Origin: Periplaneta americana
Lineage: Eukaryota > Arthropoda > Insecta > Blattodea > Blattidae
Direction of reading: 5' to 3'
NCBI RefSeq assembly: GCF_040183065.1
Contig: NC_091120.1
Coordinates: forward strand, 183,050,396-183,114,395
Length of the DNA: 64,000 nucleotides
The translations under genes and the position numbers were made by a program. How positions within the stretch are numbered: the stretch's first letter is position 1; each line of letters opens with the position of its first letter. Under the pieces are notes generated by a model. It had not been told where the DNA came from. It ran no database searches and was given only the letters and a program-made list of their open reading frames with translations. Below, piece by piece: positions 22,823 through 32,752 of this stretch.

Positions 22823-23640
22823 AATTATGGAAAAAATCTAAGAATTACGAGGGTTCGATATTTTATCATATCCGGAATATAGACCTGATCTTGGGGCTTC
22901 AGATTACCATCTGTTTCGATCCATGGCCCACTTCCTGCGTGGAAGAAATTTCCAAAACTGGGAAGCCGTTTAAAGGGATGTCACAGAAATCTTCGCATCA
23001 AAAACCGGAAACTGGTATGTTCGCGGGATAACAAACCTTACCGAGAGGTGGCTCAAGATCATACAGCATATTCCGAATCTCACCGCACTGGTGGACAACA
23101 ATGACGTCACGCTGCAGCGAAATAGGAACAAAACTACTGGAAGGTTCGATGGCTATCATGGCGGCTGTATAAATTGTTGTCTGTGTTACGCTAGCAATTT
23201 TGCGAAATTTCCGTACTGTCATCTCGTTCAAAGAAAAGAGAGCATAAACAATTTATTTCTTGAACCGGTAGTAATAACCGTTGACATGTTCACTCATAAG
23301 CCATTAACATATTTTTTTTACGTTGTGCTCATTACAAACAATACAGCAGAACACACCGCCATGACACAACAGTGCACGACGTCATTCGTCTGCTAATTCT
23401 CGCCCTATACAAGAACCAATCAGATTCACTGATGGCGGCTGATGGAGACTGCCACCACCTCTGCAAGCTGATGGAACCGGTGCGACACCGGTGGAGCATC
23501 AATGACGTCATCGTTGAAATTCGGAACACCGTGATGCCATCAGATTGCTCAGCGCTGAAATTCGGAATACGCTCATAGAATATAATGGGCTTTACTTTGA
23601 AGATTACATCAATTTCTTGTTACAACTAACTTCGACTTGA
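22823..23640 (+). pseudogene. mariner transposase C-terminal segment
   Basis: Resumes after the AATT element with ELRGFDILSYPEYRPDLGAS followed by DYHLF. The third catalytic residue lies in the S-D region. After a frame change it keeps MAHFLRGRNFQNWEAV and ITNLTERWLKII, then a 509-bp MITE. The frame resumes as IEYNGLYFED and continues to about 23635. Its order and spacing match the C-terminus of Hsmar1-like mariners. Confidence 0.8.
23059..23577. mobile_element. MITE inside the mariner C-terminus, TCATA duplication
   Basis: Element 23064-23572 (about 509 bp). The left end GCATATTCCGAATCTCACCG and the right end CGCTGAAATTCGGAATACGC are inverted repeats. TCATA flanks both sides (23059-23063 and 23573-23577), and one copy completes the mariner frame ...KIIEYNG. 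There are subterminal inverted copies of ATGACGTCA-like sequence. No coding content. Confidence 0.7.
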
Positions 23641-24198
23641 ATTTTATTCCAAAACCGACATCACGTGTGAGACAGTATCAGTCAGAAATGTTATCCTGTT
23701 TTTACGATAATATTATCAAAACATAACCAATAATTTGTCGTTCCAGAATTCGTAATGGTAAATTTTTTATTCTGTGTGAAATTATCACAGCGGCTCCTTC
23801 CATTGTTAGTATAGAAATAAAGTTCTCGGAATTGTTGCACACATTCTGTTGTTATTTCTTTAACGATAAAAGCAATTACATAAGTAGTTTTCAAATATTT
23901 CGTGACAAGTACCTCGCTTGTTTACAAACGTCTACATTAAACCTTGCGGCGTTTTGTTCGAAACAGCTCTCACTTCGACGTATCGTTATCGAATCCAAGA
24001 GTGACAGTTGCAGCACATGGAATGAAGCAGGTATTGCGAATTACTCGAGATATTTATTACACATTTCTTATTCTAGCATCACTGTTTAATTTTGTATTGG
24101 GAATATGCAGAATGTTAACTGAAATGTGGGAACCATAGGAAGAATGTGTAAAAGACCCAGAACCAAGCGAAAAAGTTAATGTATATATGTGTATATGT
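23641..24198. other. no gene recognised
   Basis: No supported feature between the mariner end and the next LINE fragment. Confidence 0.4.
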
Positions 24199-24307
24199 TA
24201 CTTACTTACTTACAAATGGCTTTTAGAGAACCCGCAGGTTCATTGCCGCCCTCACATAAGCCCGCCATCGAGTCCTATCCTGAGCAAGATTAATCCAGGC
24301 CCTAGCG

Positions 24308-24503
24308 TTATATCACAGTCTAGTATATACAGTCACGAAGCTCAATATGTAATAAATAAGCATCCACAGATAGTTGCTAACCACTAGGATCGCTACTATC
24401 GCCTCATTACAGACAATGCGAAATAGTATCTGCACAGTCTATTGTTCCTAGCAACCTCAACAACTCAAGCTTCGTGACTGTATATACTAGACCGTGGTTA
24501 TAT
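24308..24503. mobile_element. short form of the 7-bp-TSD DNA transposon, copy 3
   Basis: Element 24315-24496 (182 bp) starts CACAGTCTAGTATATACAG and ends CTGTATATACTAGACCGTG. GTTATAT flanks both sides (24308-24314 and 24497-24503), a perfect 7-bp duplication. It shares terminal and subterminal sequence, including GCGATAGTAGCGATCCTAGT (inverted here), with the long forms. Confidence 0.9.
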
Positions 24504-24589
24504 CTGACCTTTCTCAAATCCATTTCAATATTATCCTCCCATCTACGTCTCGGCCACCCCAAAGGTCTTTTTTCCTCAGGTATTCTAAC

Positions 24590-24990
24590 TATAGTCCCGA
24601 CGCTGTTATTTCCGGCGTGACTCCGCCTCTTTGCTTACGTCTTAGAAAGTGAAGGCTCTATAAATTCTAGGTAGGTAGTATCATTCGCCATTTTTGTTCT
24701 TACGTTGCCGAGCTAGCATACGAGGAATCTATTTGCAACATCGTTAAACATTATCATGTCGTAACTCCTATGATAATAAATCAAACGCAATGTAATTCAG
24801 CAAATAACTGAGCGTCAAATAACGTCTTCGTGTGCTTTCTGCGAACGCCAACTAAAGAGCTAAAATGGGGGGCGATTATATTATTTATCGAGCTTTAAGA
24901 AATGAATCAGCAAATCACAAGACGCACACGTTTAAATGTAGCCGACCTGCAACGCGATTGGCTACCGGAAATTAGAGCGACGGGACTATA
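24590..24990. mobile_element. MITE with TA duplication, about 397 bp
   Basis: The left end TAGTCCCGACGCTGTTATTT and the right end AAATTAGAGCGACGGGACTA are inverted repeats. TA at 24590-24591 and 24989-24990 is the likely duplication, which would fit Tc1/mariner-type mobilisation. No coding sequence. Confidence 0.75.
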
Positions 24991-25085
24991 GATCTTTATA
25001 CGCATTTCTTGATTCATCCATAAGTCTTATATGCCCTGTCCATCTCAAACGTCTGGATGTAATGCTACTAATTATTTTCAAAGAT

Positions 25086-25625
25086 ACCTAACAATTACCA
25101 ATCGATAACGATCGATAATTTGGTCGTGTAAGTGTGGCTTCTTTAGTTATTATTTCTAAGAATAGATGGCGAAGGTAACAGTGTCACCAGTAGCAGGCCT
25201 ATATGAATATACCCGCATTATTAAATTCAAAATTTCATCACCCAATAATGATTGTGAAAAACACTAGATTTAGCGGGAAACCGCTGATACTATCAATTAT
25301 GAGAATAATTTATACTTAATCTGCATCAACATCTTCTCAAACACTTTTTACACGTCCCAATATTAGTGTCACCTATTGAGAACTTGCGGAAATATTTCAA
25401 AGTTTGTTAATTTATTATGTTTTTGGTTCTGACTTAACCCGTGGTTTGAAAGTTCGCTTACACGATCATAAATTGGAGGTCGGATATTTTTGAACGCTTG
25501 TGTACGCCTCACGCTACTGAAAGAGCACGAGCAAGCTCTCAAGGGCAAATCTTACGGATCACCGGACTAGAAAATGCATCTTGTAAACCGCGCACTGATA
25601 TGTAAGTGACGGTTAAGGGGATTCT
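25086..25625. other. no gene recognised
   Basis: Nothing supported between the LINE fragment and the Harbinger-like element. Confidence 0.4.
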
Positions 25626-25787
25626 TAAGGGCCGGTATTATAAACGCCGTTTAAACCTTACGTTCAGTTTTTCGTTCTGCTTCGTATTATAAACCTTAAC
25701 TACTAGTTAATCTGGAGTTAACTTGAGTTTAACTTGATCGGCAGTTCTCTGCCGTTTAAACTGCAGTTCAAGGCTCAACGGTGCAAG

Positions 25788-25957
25788 ATGACGGTTCCCG
25801 CAATACACATGGATATTGCAGATGTTTTCCAACAACTTATGAGTGACGATATGTGAGTGACCAATATTACTAAACGACCACGGCGGCCAAGAATTTTTCG
25901 AAATAGAGTTTACCACTTTGAAATATACATAAATGAACGTAAGTTTTAAAATAGATT
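25788..25957 (+). pseudogene. possible Harbinger transposase N-terminal fragment
   Basis: One frame reads MTVPAIHMDIADVFQQLMSD, a stop, then KRPRRPRIFRNRVYHFE. The arginine/proline-rich R-P-R-x-x-R-x-R stretch followed by a hydrophobic F-E resembles the region before the catalytic domain in HARBI1-like proteins. Its position inside Harbinger-type ends supports this. No DDE residues remain. Confidence 0.4.
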
Positions 25958-26333
25958 GAGGTTTTCGAAGCAGAGAGTCCTAACCTTCAGAATTAGGCTT
26001 CTAGCCCTAACCTTGTTTCGAAAAATTGAAACTCGGATACAACATACAAACAGAAAAATGAAGAAGTGTAAAAATATGTGTTTTAAGGGTTTGAATTTAA
26101 AGATTATTTGAAAAGATAAATGATTTTTTTTTTATTTTTGAAGACGTTCTGTTGAATCTCTGCATCAGTTACTAGTTGCGCCGCGCTATTTTTCCTCTGG
26201 TAGTAGGCATTCTGAAAACGATGGAAGATTTCGGAGGTGTCCGTAAATCTACTATAAACCTATTGCGCATTGTACTGTGTGTGGCAGACAGTCTCCTGGT
26301 AAAATTTACTATATGACTGATTTATAAACACAC

Positions 26334-27416
26334 TAATGGCGAAGTGTATCAACATCGGTTAAAAACGCAGTAATCGTAGATTATGAAACGACGGTTAAAC
26401 AGTAACAGTGGTTAAAATGTAATTTGTGTGCACCATTCATAATCACAGATTACTTAAACATGGCTAGCTGACACCTCATTTAACCAGAGTAAAGTCTATG
26501 CTGGTGTACTGTTTCTACAAAATGACTAAAGGAAAGCATCCATACCGCTGCAAAGATAATAGTCAACGTCTAAAAATGACTGCGCTCACTCCGTTCGAAA
26601 TGAACGTGTCCTACATTTTCGCTTTGCATTTGTTTGCCTTTGGGCGCTGTTATATTTGTGAGTTGCATTTCTTTGCTGTTAGGTTAAAATCGTACAAAAT
26701 AGAAAATTGAATGCAAAAATGATTATATCCCAATGTGTGGTTGAAGTGTCGCTAGACTTAATTACTAGAATTTAAATATATTATATAAAAAGATAGAATA
26801 TCTATAAAGAAAAAGGATGCAGAAGATTAATAGGAATGTGTATACGATCAAGGACCTCATTTACACGAGGGAACTGTTCATTATCCTAAGATCCATAAAT
26901 AACCTCTCTTTGTTCAGCCAGTGGCATAGAGAAAGAAACATTCGAGTATTCCCTCTTAAAATACAGAAAATAACAGTTATATTAGAATCGTAATATAAGC
27001 AGCCGAACCATAGGAGAAATATGACTTTTTGTGTTATTTCAAGTGATCCATTTGTAGATTTTGATAAACGAAATCCCTCCTGAAATTTTCTGTCACCTAA
27101 TTCCTCGTAAGAATTCTCTCTTTCCACTAAAGAAACTTCACGCTCACGCTCTATCCAAGTAATTCAAGTACTGTACAATAATAATCGTTTTCGAAATAAA
27201 CATCTGTGGCTCTGGCCGCCATTTTGCTTTACTTGGTCTACTAATCACTGGTTATCTCTTTTAACCGCTCGAATATGGCCGGTTAGAGATTACTGTGGTT
27301 AACCTCCTATTTAAGTAGTAACCGAGGTCGATCCACTGTAAAAATGCTTAACCAGAGGTTAGGTGACAATTTTAACCGGTGGTTACACTAACCGACGTTG
27401 ATGCACGTGGGCATAA
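26334..27416 (-). mobile_element. second Harbinger-like element nested in the first, 1077 bp
   Basis: Element 26337-27413. The left end TGGCGAAGTGTATCAACATC and the right end GACGTTGATGCACGTGGGCA are imperfect inverted repeats, with TAA on both sides (26334-26336, 27414-27416). On the minus strand at 26861-27127 a frame reads EELGDRKFQEGFRLSKSTN, recalling the F-x-x-x-F-R-L-S-K motif of Harbinger transposases. The coding sequence is only a remnant. Confidence 0.7.
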
Positions 27417-27606
27417 TAATATTATCTAATTTTACTAGACTCGTACAAAGAATTTTATTGTTTGACTGAATCATATTTCATAAATATTGTAGAAAACACA
27501 TAAAATACACACTCTAATATTATTACTTCATTACTCAGTTGATTCTGTACGGGGTTACGTCGCGGAAGGTCATGCAAGGTTTAGTTTCGTTGCATTGTGT
27601 TTGGGA

Positions 27607-28588
27607 GTATAACCACAGTCTAGTATATACAGTCGCGAAGCTTGAGGTGATTTTTTGCAAATCTCGTGATAAAGCGCTCCAAGCGGTTAGCAACTAGAAA
27701 CAATAGACTGTCCACGGTCGACTTTGGACTGCGTCGTATTTCCATCGAGTGCTAGCTCGTTGCGTATTTCACATTGATGCTTGTGAAATGTTCGTTATTG
27801 GTTGTAATGAAAATGTTAATGGCTAAAATACAATAATTGGAATACTAATATTTTACTACAGACGTAGAAAAATTAAGTTTGTTTTAACGAAATTTATTGA
27901 TCACGTTTTATTTTCAATTCTGGTGGGATTATTATTGCGTAGGCCTACTTTTTCTTTTCAAAGGATATGCTTTTAATTATAGCTGTTAATTTTGTTGTTA
28001 TTTTTATTTGTTACTTTACTAGAGACGTAGAAAAAGTCTGTTACAATAAAATTTATTGATCACGTTTTATTTCCAATTCTGGTGTGATTATTATTGCTTA
28101 ACCTCATCTTAACCTTAACTACGTAAGCCTACACTACAAGTACCGGCACACGTAAGTTACTCCATTAATTCATATTTCCATTATTATTATTGTAAAGGAA
28201 AATGAAATTAATATTTATTGGTTTCATAGTTAATTATCGCTATAATCTTGAATGAGTGAAGCGATTATAGTAAATTTCAGTTCGTTTCGCACAAACAAAA
28301 ATAATATTAACCTGTTTCTTGCAGGTATCTTCGAGTTTATGGTGGAATTTAATATACTTCATTAAAATAATACATTAACTTTATGCATTTAATATTTCAA
28401 TAATGGAAGGAAGGTGTTAATTTTTCCAAAAGAACACAACGAAAGTGTAACATATTTTGCCATCTACTAGGAGAGAGATCTGCGAAGATGAGGCGATAGT
28501 AGCGATCCTAGTGGTAGGCAACTACCCATGTTTGCATTTTTAGTACATATTGAGCTTCGCGACTGTATATAGTAGACTGTGGTATAAT
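27607..28588. mobile_element. non-autonomous DNA transposon, long form, copy 2 (7-bp TSD)
   Basis: Element 27614-28581 (968 bp), almost identical to 6346-7321. Flanks GTATAAC and GTATAAT match at 6 of 7 positions. The ends CACAGTCTAGTATATACAG and CTGTATATAGTAGACTGTG are inverted. It lies inside the 3.3-kb Harbinger-like element, so it inserted later. Confidence 0.9.
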
Positions 28589-29067
28589 GTTGGTAGCCAG
28601 CGTTAAGAAACTATTTGAGGTTAAATCTGACAAGCATACTGAAGTACGCGGTATTGGTCCCCTTTAGGTCTTTTTATGATACTCTCTCTGATATCGAAGA
28701 AAAATATGTTTCTTAATGAAGGTTCTCCACAAGCGTCGGCTATTTTAAATCAATAATATAATTAAACAGTTGAGATGTTCTTCTTTTCTTTCCTAGCAGT
28801 AATACCAATCGTATTCCACTACGGTTTAACTTAACCGAGACTCTGTAATATGGCACGTTGAGTTAAACTCATGGTTAGGTTTAACATAATCTTTAGATTA
28901 ACCATATTTATAAAACCGGGCCTAATTATATCAGAGGGAAATAAATGTCATTTTAAGGAGTGGCGTGTTTGGCTTGTAATCCTTATAAAAAGATTAGCTT
29001 CCTGTATAAATAAATCTCAGTACGAAGAAAAGATTCTCAAGTTCGTAATACATAAAACTATTGTAAG

Positions 29068-29806
29068 TTCTGTAGGCTCCTACAAAATACCTATAATTTA
29101 CATTCTATGAATCTGAGGTGCATGAAAACAGACCAATGGAAAGAGAAGCTCAAACATTTGGTTCCTTGCCTCAAAGATGTTCAATGTGTCCCCCCTTAGT
29201 AACACGACACACATCAAGCCTTTAATCAAGTTCCACGTAGGTACACGGATTTCCCGACCTCCAGATTCTGAGGCTATGGCTGTTCACCTTACCAGAAAGA
29301 TGAAAAGTGGCTTCGTCAGAAAACACCACGGAACTAAAAAATTCATCATCGTTTTCGATTAAAGTCTTCATACTTATGCAGAAATTTCTTCGTAGCACTT
29401 TATCCTCTGGTTTTAGGGCTTGCAGCAACTGTAGTCGGTATGGATGAAATCGCAACCGCTTGCGAAGAATCTCGCCTTAAAATCAGTGTACCGTTTACGG
29501 ATTGTAGGCCCACTGGTGGATGTGCACCAAACGTGGTTCGGTAACGCCGTTGCATATTAATAACCGACTGGTTCACATGAAAATCAAGCACACAGAAGCT
29601 TTTCTGTCCTCTATAGCAGCCTCATCAAGAAATAAATGTGTATATATGGGTTATTATGAGACAGTGTTACCAACTAGGAAAACAATGTTCACACAACTAG
29701 ACGTTATGAGTTTCTCTTTTCATTGGAGCTATTTTCATGCACCTCAGATTCATAGAACATAAATTACATGTGTTCAAAACCGGAAAGATCTTTTGTAGGT
29801 GCTCTG
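29068..29806 (-). mobile_element. Tc/mariner-type element with inverted ends, internally deleted
   Basis: TTCTATGAATCTGAGGTGCA near 29101 and its inverse TGCACCTCAGATTCATAGAA near 29738-29757 are terminal-type inverted repeats; weaker similarity (CTCCTACAAAA/TTTTGTAGGTG) continues outward to about 29068 and 29806. It contains minus-strand transposase pieces. The length is under half of an autonomous element. Confidence 0.75.
29222..29620 (-). pseudogene. transposase fragments (DUF4817/Tc3-like)
   Basis: The minus strand first gives FHVNQSVINMQRRYRTTFGA followed by HPPVG, an N-terminal HTH pattern. After a deletion it reads PYRLQLLQALKPEDKVLRRN and VVFSDEATFHLSGKVNSHSL, the first catalytic Asp box (FSDEATFH). 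Frames do not connect and the other catalytic residues are gone. Confidence 0.75.
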
Positions 29807-29944
29807 TACTCATCATAAGTCATTTAATATAATTATTTTGGAACTGGTGAACTAATAAAAATATAGGCTATATATATGCAAATATTCAGAGCGAATTTCT
29901 CATGTTATAGGCCTATTGCTACAACAAAAAAGTCTAATCATGCA

Positions 29945-30295
29945 AATCTGGCTTTCAGGTAGTAGCTCCCTGTAAAGGAGGTTTGAATAATTTCAAGGAA
30001 AAATTGTTCCGGCGCCGGGTATCGATCCCGGGACTCTTCGCTTAGCGCACAAATGCTCCACCGACTGAGCTACCTCAGGAAACCACAATTAAATCACACA
30101 GCATTTGTATGTACTCAAAGTTGGGTTCTGGCCCGTTTGAGTTGTGTGGATATAAAGGAAAAAACTGTGACGGTGTCGTGTATAGTTCCTGAGGTAGCTC
30201 AGTTGGTAGAGCATTCGTGCGCTAAGCGAAGGGTTCCGGGATAGATACCCGGCCGCGGAACAATTTTTCCTTGAAATTATTTTAGGAAAGTCTAA
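29945..30295. mobile_element. tRNA-like snapback element (inverted SINE pair, type B)
   Basis: A minus-strand tRNA-like body (about 30008-30081) and a plus-strand one (about 30183-30262) are inverted copies. They share CTGAGGTAGCTCAG and CGATACCCGG-type boxes, with GGAACAATTTTTCCTTGAAATTATT outside each body. The spacer (30082-30182) matches the upstream region of the SINEs at 11160-11280, including GAGTTGTGTGGATATAAAGG. The anticodon-like arm TTCGTGCGCTAAGCGAA is distinct from the other copies. Confidence 0.75.
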
Positions 30296-30345
30296 TACCA
30301 TATTGGTGGTAGTTTCGTGGTTTTCTAAACCTTGCAGTCATTAAG

Positions 30346-31495
30346 GGTACAGTGCATCAATTATTCATAGATTTCAATAAGGCATATGACTCGGTTAAGA
30401 GAGAAGTTTTATATGATATTCTTACTGAATTTGGTATTCCCAAGAAACAAGTTCGATTAATTAAAATGTGTCCCAGTGAAACGTACAGCAGAGTTTGTAT
30501 AAGTCAGTTTATGTCTGATGCGTTTCCAGTTCACTCTGGGCTAAAGCAAGGAGATGCACTATCACCTTTACTTTTTAATTTTGCTCTAGAGTATGCCATT
30601 AGGGAAGTCCAGAATAACAGAGAGGGCTTGGAATTGAACGGGTTACATCAGCTGCTTCTCTATGCGGATGACGTGAATATGTTAGGAGGAAATCCATAAA
30701 CGATTAGGGAAAACACGGGAATTTTACTGGAAGCAAGTAAAGATATAGGTTTGGAAGTAAATTCCGAAAAGACAAAGTATATGATTATGACTCGTGACGG
30801 GAATATTGTACGAAATGGAAATATAAAAATTGGAAATTTATCTTTTGAAGAGGTGGAGAAGTTCAAATATCTTGGAGCAACAGTAACAAGTATAAATGAT
30901 ACTCGGGAGGAAATTAAACACAGAATAGATATGGGAAATGCCTGTTATTATTCGGTTGAGAAGCTTTTATCATCCAGTCTGCTGTCCAAAAATCTGAAAG
31001 TTAGAATTTATAAAATAGTTATATTACCGGTTGTTCTTTATGGTTGTGAAACTTGCACTCTCACTTTGAGAGAGTAACATAGGTTAAGGATGTTTGAGAA
31101 TAAGGTGCTTAGGAAAATATTTGGGGCTAAGAGGGATGAAGTTACAGGAGAATGGAGAAAGTTACACAACACAGAACTGCACGCATTGTATTCTTCTCCT
31201 GACATAATTAGGAACATTAAATCCAGACGTTTGAGATGGGCAGGGCATGTAGCAGATATGGGCGAATCCAGAAATGCATATAGAGTGTTAGTTGGGAGAC
31301 CGGAGGGAAAAAGACCTTTAGGGAGGCCGAGACGTAAATGGGAAGATAATATTAAAATGGATTTGAGGGAGGTGGGATATGTTGATAGAGAATGGATTAA
31401 TCTAGCTCAGGATAGAGACCAATGGCGGGCTTATGTGAGGGCGGCAATGAACCGCCGGGTTCCTTAAACCCCAGTAAGTAAGCAAGTAAGTGAAT
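30346..31495 (+). pseudogene. LINE reverse transcriptase, C-terminal two-thirds and 3' end
   Basis: This copies RNA into DNA at a nicked target in a non-LTR retrotransposon. The frame starts inside the RT palm at [15 protein letters not shown], with the first catalytic Asp. It continues with [20 protein letters not shown] and the YADD box ([11 protein letters not shown]), then the thumb (KFKYLGATVT ... LYGCETCTL), and the C-terminal RRLRWAGHVADMGESR and RRKWEDNIKMD region, ending AAMNRRVP stop at 31467. It is broken by stops near 30699 and 31076 and lacks the endonuclease and the first RT motifs. The tail AGTAAGTAAGCAAGTAAGTG marks the 3' end. It is the longest LINE of its family here and matches 271-648 and 14904-15420. 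Confidence 0.9.
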
Positions 31496-31907
31496 AATTA
31501 TGCAGTCACAGAGGGAGAGGAAGAGAAGTTTACAGTATTGCGTCACAGGTCAGATTTAGTTTCCTTCTTGCACAAGTTTTACGAAGAGTACTACTACAGT
31601 GTGAGTTGTGTCTTGACAGTAACTGTAAATAACATATAATCCTACTTTTGTTCAAATAATGAAAAGAATATCAGCCGTTTTATATAAACACTGTTAAATT
31701 GTTCTTCATTTGTATCCACAACAATAATAAAAAAGGATTGCAAAAATGGACGTATTTTCAGCTGGTCTGACCTAAATCAAATCTAGTCTTAAAGACTGTT
31801 GGAAATGTAATATTCAGTTTAAAGCACGGATTCAAATTAAACTGGTTTAATTTAAACCAAGTTTAATATTAGTATTGGAAAAGTTTTGCTTTATAGTTCT
31901 TAATAGT
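31496..31907. other. no gene recognised
   Basis: No supported feature between the LINE tail and the Crypton-like element. Confidence 0.4.
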
Positions 31908-32068
31908 CTTTATGCTCGACCATGCCTAAATGTAGTAATTATACACCTGGTAGCAGCCCTTTAATGGACCTCATTAAAGTACACCTATTCATTAAAGTTC
32001 AAGTGTTCCACCAATCAGAAAATACCGCTGTAGCAATATGAAAGCGCAAGTATCGATTATTCTCGGAT

Positions 32069-32266
32069 ATGCAATCGAAAGACAACTGTTTTCGCAGGAG
32101 TTCTGCGACAATTTTTGTAGACGCTGGCGGCGACATCACAACATTGAAACGTCACGGAGGCTGGAAATCCAATACTGTCGCAGAAGGTTATGTTGAAGAA
32201 TCGATTGAAAATAAAATTGAAATCTCAAATACAATATTAAACTCAGTCGAAAAAAACAACACATAA
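32069..32266 (+). pseudogene. tyrosine recombinase C-terminal fragment (Crypton-like)
   Basis: Such enzymes cut and rejoin DNA through a catalytic tyrosine. The 65-codon frame reads NCFRRSSATIFVDAGGDITT, LKRHGGWKSNTVAEGYVEES and then a lysine/asparagine-rich tail and stop. FRR supplies the second catalytic Arg, HGGW the following His/Trp position and EGY the nucleophilic Tyr. The N-terminal half, with the first Arg, is absent. Cryptons are the best fit; DIRS-type recombinases are an alternative. Confidence 0.65.
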
Positions 32267-32479
32267 ATTAACATCAACTCACCGTCATCTTCCAGCCTTT
32301 CACAAAGCACATTCCCGCAAATTCATTTCACCAACTGCACAATCAATCACCTATATTTGAAATAAAGTCAGTTCTGTTACTAAAATAATTCGCGTTAATT
32401 GTAAATAATATTCAAATAAATTCAATTTGTCATCTCGTTTTTCAATGTCTAATTCAATTTCAAGGTTATATCAAGATTA

Positions 32480-32752
32480 ATGTTTATTTTTTTAGTAGGT
32501 TATTTTACGACGCTTTATCAACATCTTTGGTTATTTAGCGTCTGAATGAGATGAAGGTGATAATGACGGTGAAATGAATCCGGGGTCCAGCACCGAAAGT
32601 TACCCAGCATTTGCTCATATTGGGTTGAGGGAAAACCCCGGGAAAAAACCTCAACCAGGTAACTTGCCCCGACCGGGAATCGAACCCGGGCCACCTGGTT
32701 TCGCGGCCAAACGCGCTGACCGTTACTCCACAGATGTGGACATGTTTATTTT
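32480..32752 (-). mobile_element. tRNA-derived SINE (family 1), minus strand
   Basis: SINE 32491-32741, flanked by ATGTTTATTTT on both sides (32480-32490 and 32742-32752). The minus-strand head has GGAGTAACGGTCAGCGCG (A-box) and GGGTTCGATTCCCGGTCGGG (B-box), followed by a body with CCCCGGATTCATTTCACCG-like sequence and an A/T-rich end with GTCGTAAAATAACC. Family members are at 41341-41573 and 56020-56282. Confidence 0.9.

Larger units (their letters stand above)
19300..22826. mobile_element. unclassified 3.5-kb TIR element with AATT duplication
   Basis: Element 19304-22822. The left end GAAGACCTCGGGGGTAAATA and the right end TATTTACCCCCGAGGTCTTC are exact inverses, with weaker similarity continuing through AAT-x-x-TAAC. 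The flank AATT occurs at 19300-19303 and 22823-22826 and cutting there restores the mariner frame. A Penelope pair occupies 19627-20766, leaving about 2.4 kb of own sequence. Minus-strand chance-size frames at 20756-21097 and 21425-21637 match nothing I recognise. Four-bp duplications occur in Sola and Chapaev, but I cannot assign it. Confidence 0.75.
16850..23640 (+). mobile_element. old mariner copy split by four later DNA elements
   Basis: Pieces of one mariner transposase gene occur in order on the + strand: 16850-17158, 18607-18730, 18975-19303, 22823-23063 and 23574-23635. Excising the intervening elements (17159-18606, about 18724-18982, 19304-22822 and 23064-23572), each with its own inverted ends, rejoins the frame at three junctions. 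For example ...GCTCGAAGAATT|ATGGAAAAAATC restores an A-R-R-I-M-E-K-I type sequence. The terminal repeats of the mariner itself were not located with confidence. Confidence 0.8.
24199..25085 (-). mobile_element. LINE 3' end (minus) split by two MITEs
   Basis: Three collinear pieces (24199-24307, 24504-24591, 24989-25085) align in order with the LINE end at 14904-15170, starting with the AAGTAAGTAAGTAA-type tail (as TTACTTACTTACAAATGGC) and running into coding sequence for the GRP-x-x-RRRWEDNI motif. The gaps are the MITEs at 24315-24496 and 24592-24988. The LINE was therefore in place first. Confidence 0.85.
25626..28925 (+). mobile_element. PIF/Harbinger-like element, 3.3 kb, hosting two others
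   Basis: Element 25629-28922 begins GGGCCGGTATTATAAA and ends TTTATAAAACCGGGCC, with TAA on both sides (25626-25628 and 28923-28925). It carries a possible transposase N-terminus at 25788-25935, a second Harbinger-like element at 26337-27413 and a 7-bp-TSD transposon at 27614-28581. Its own sequence is about 1.2 kb, too short for an autonomous copy. Confidence 0.8.
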
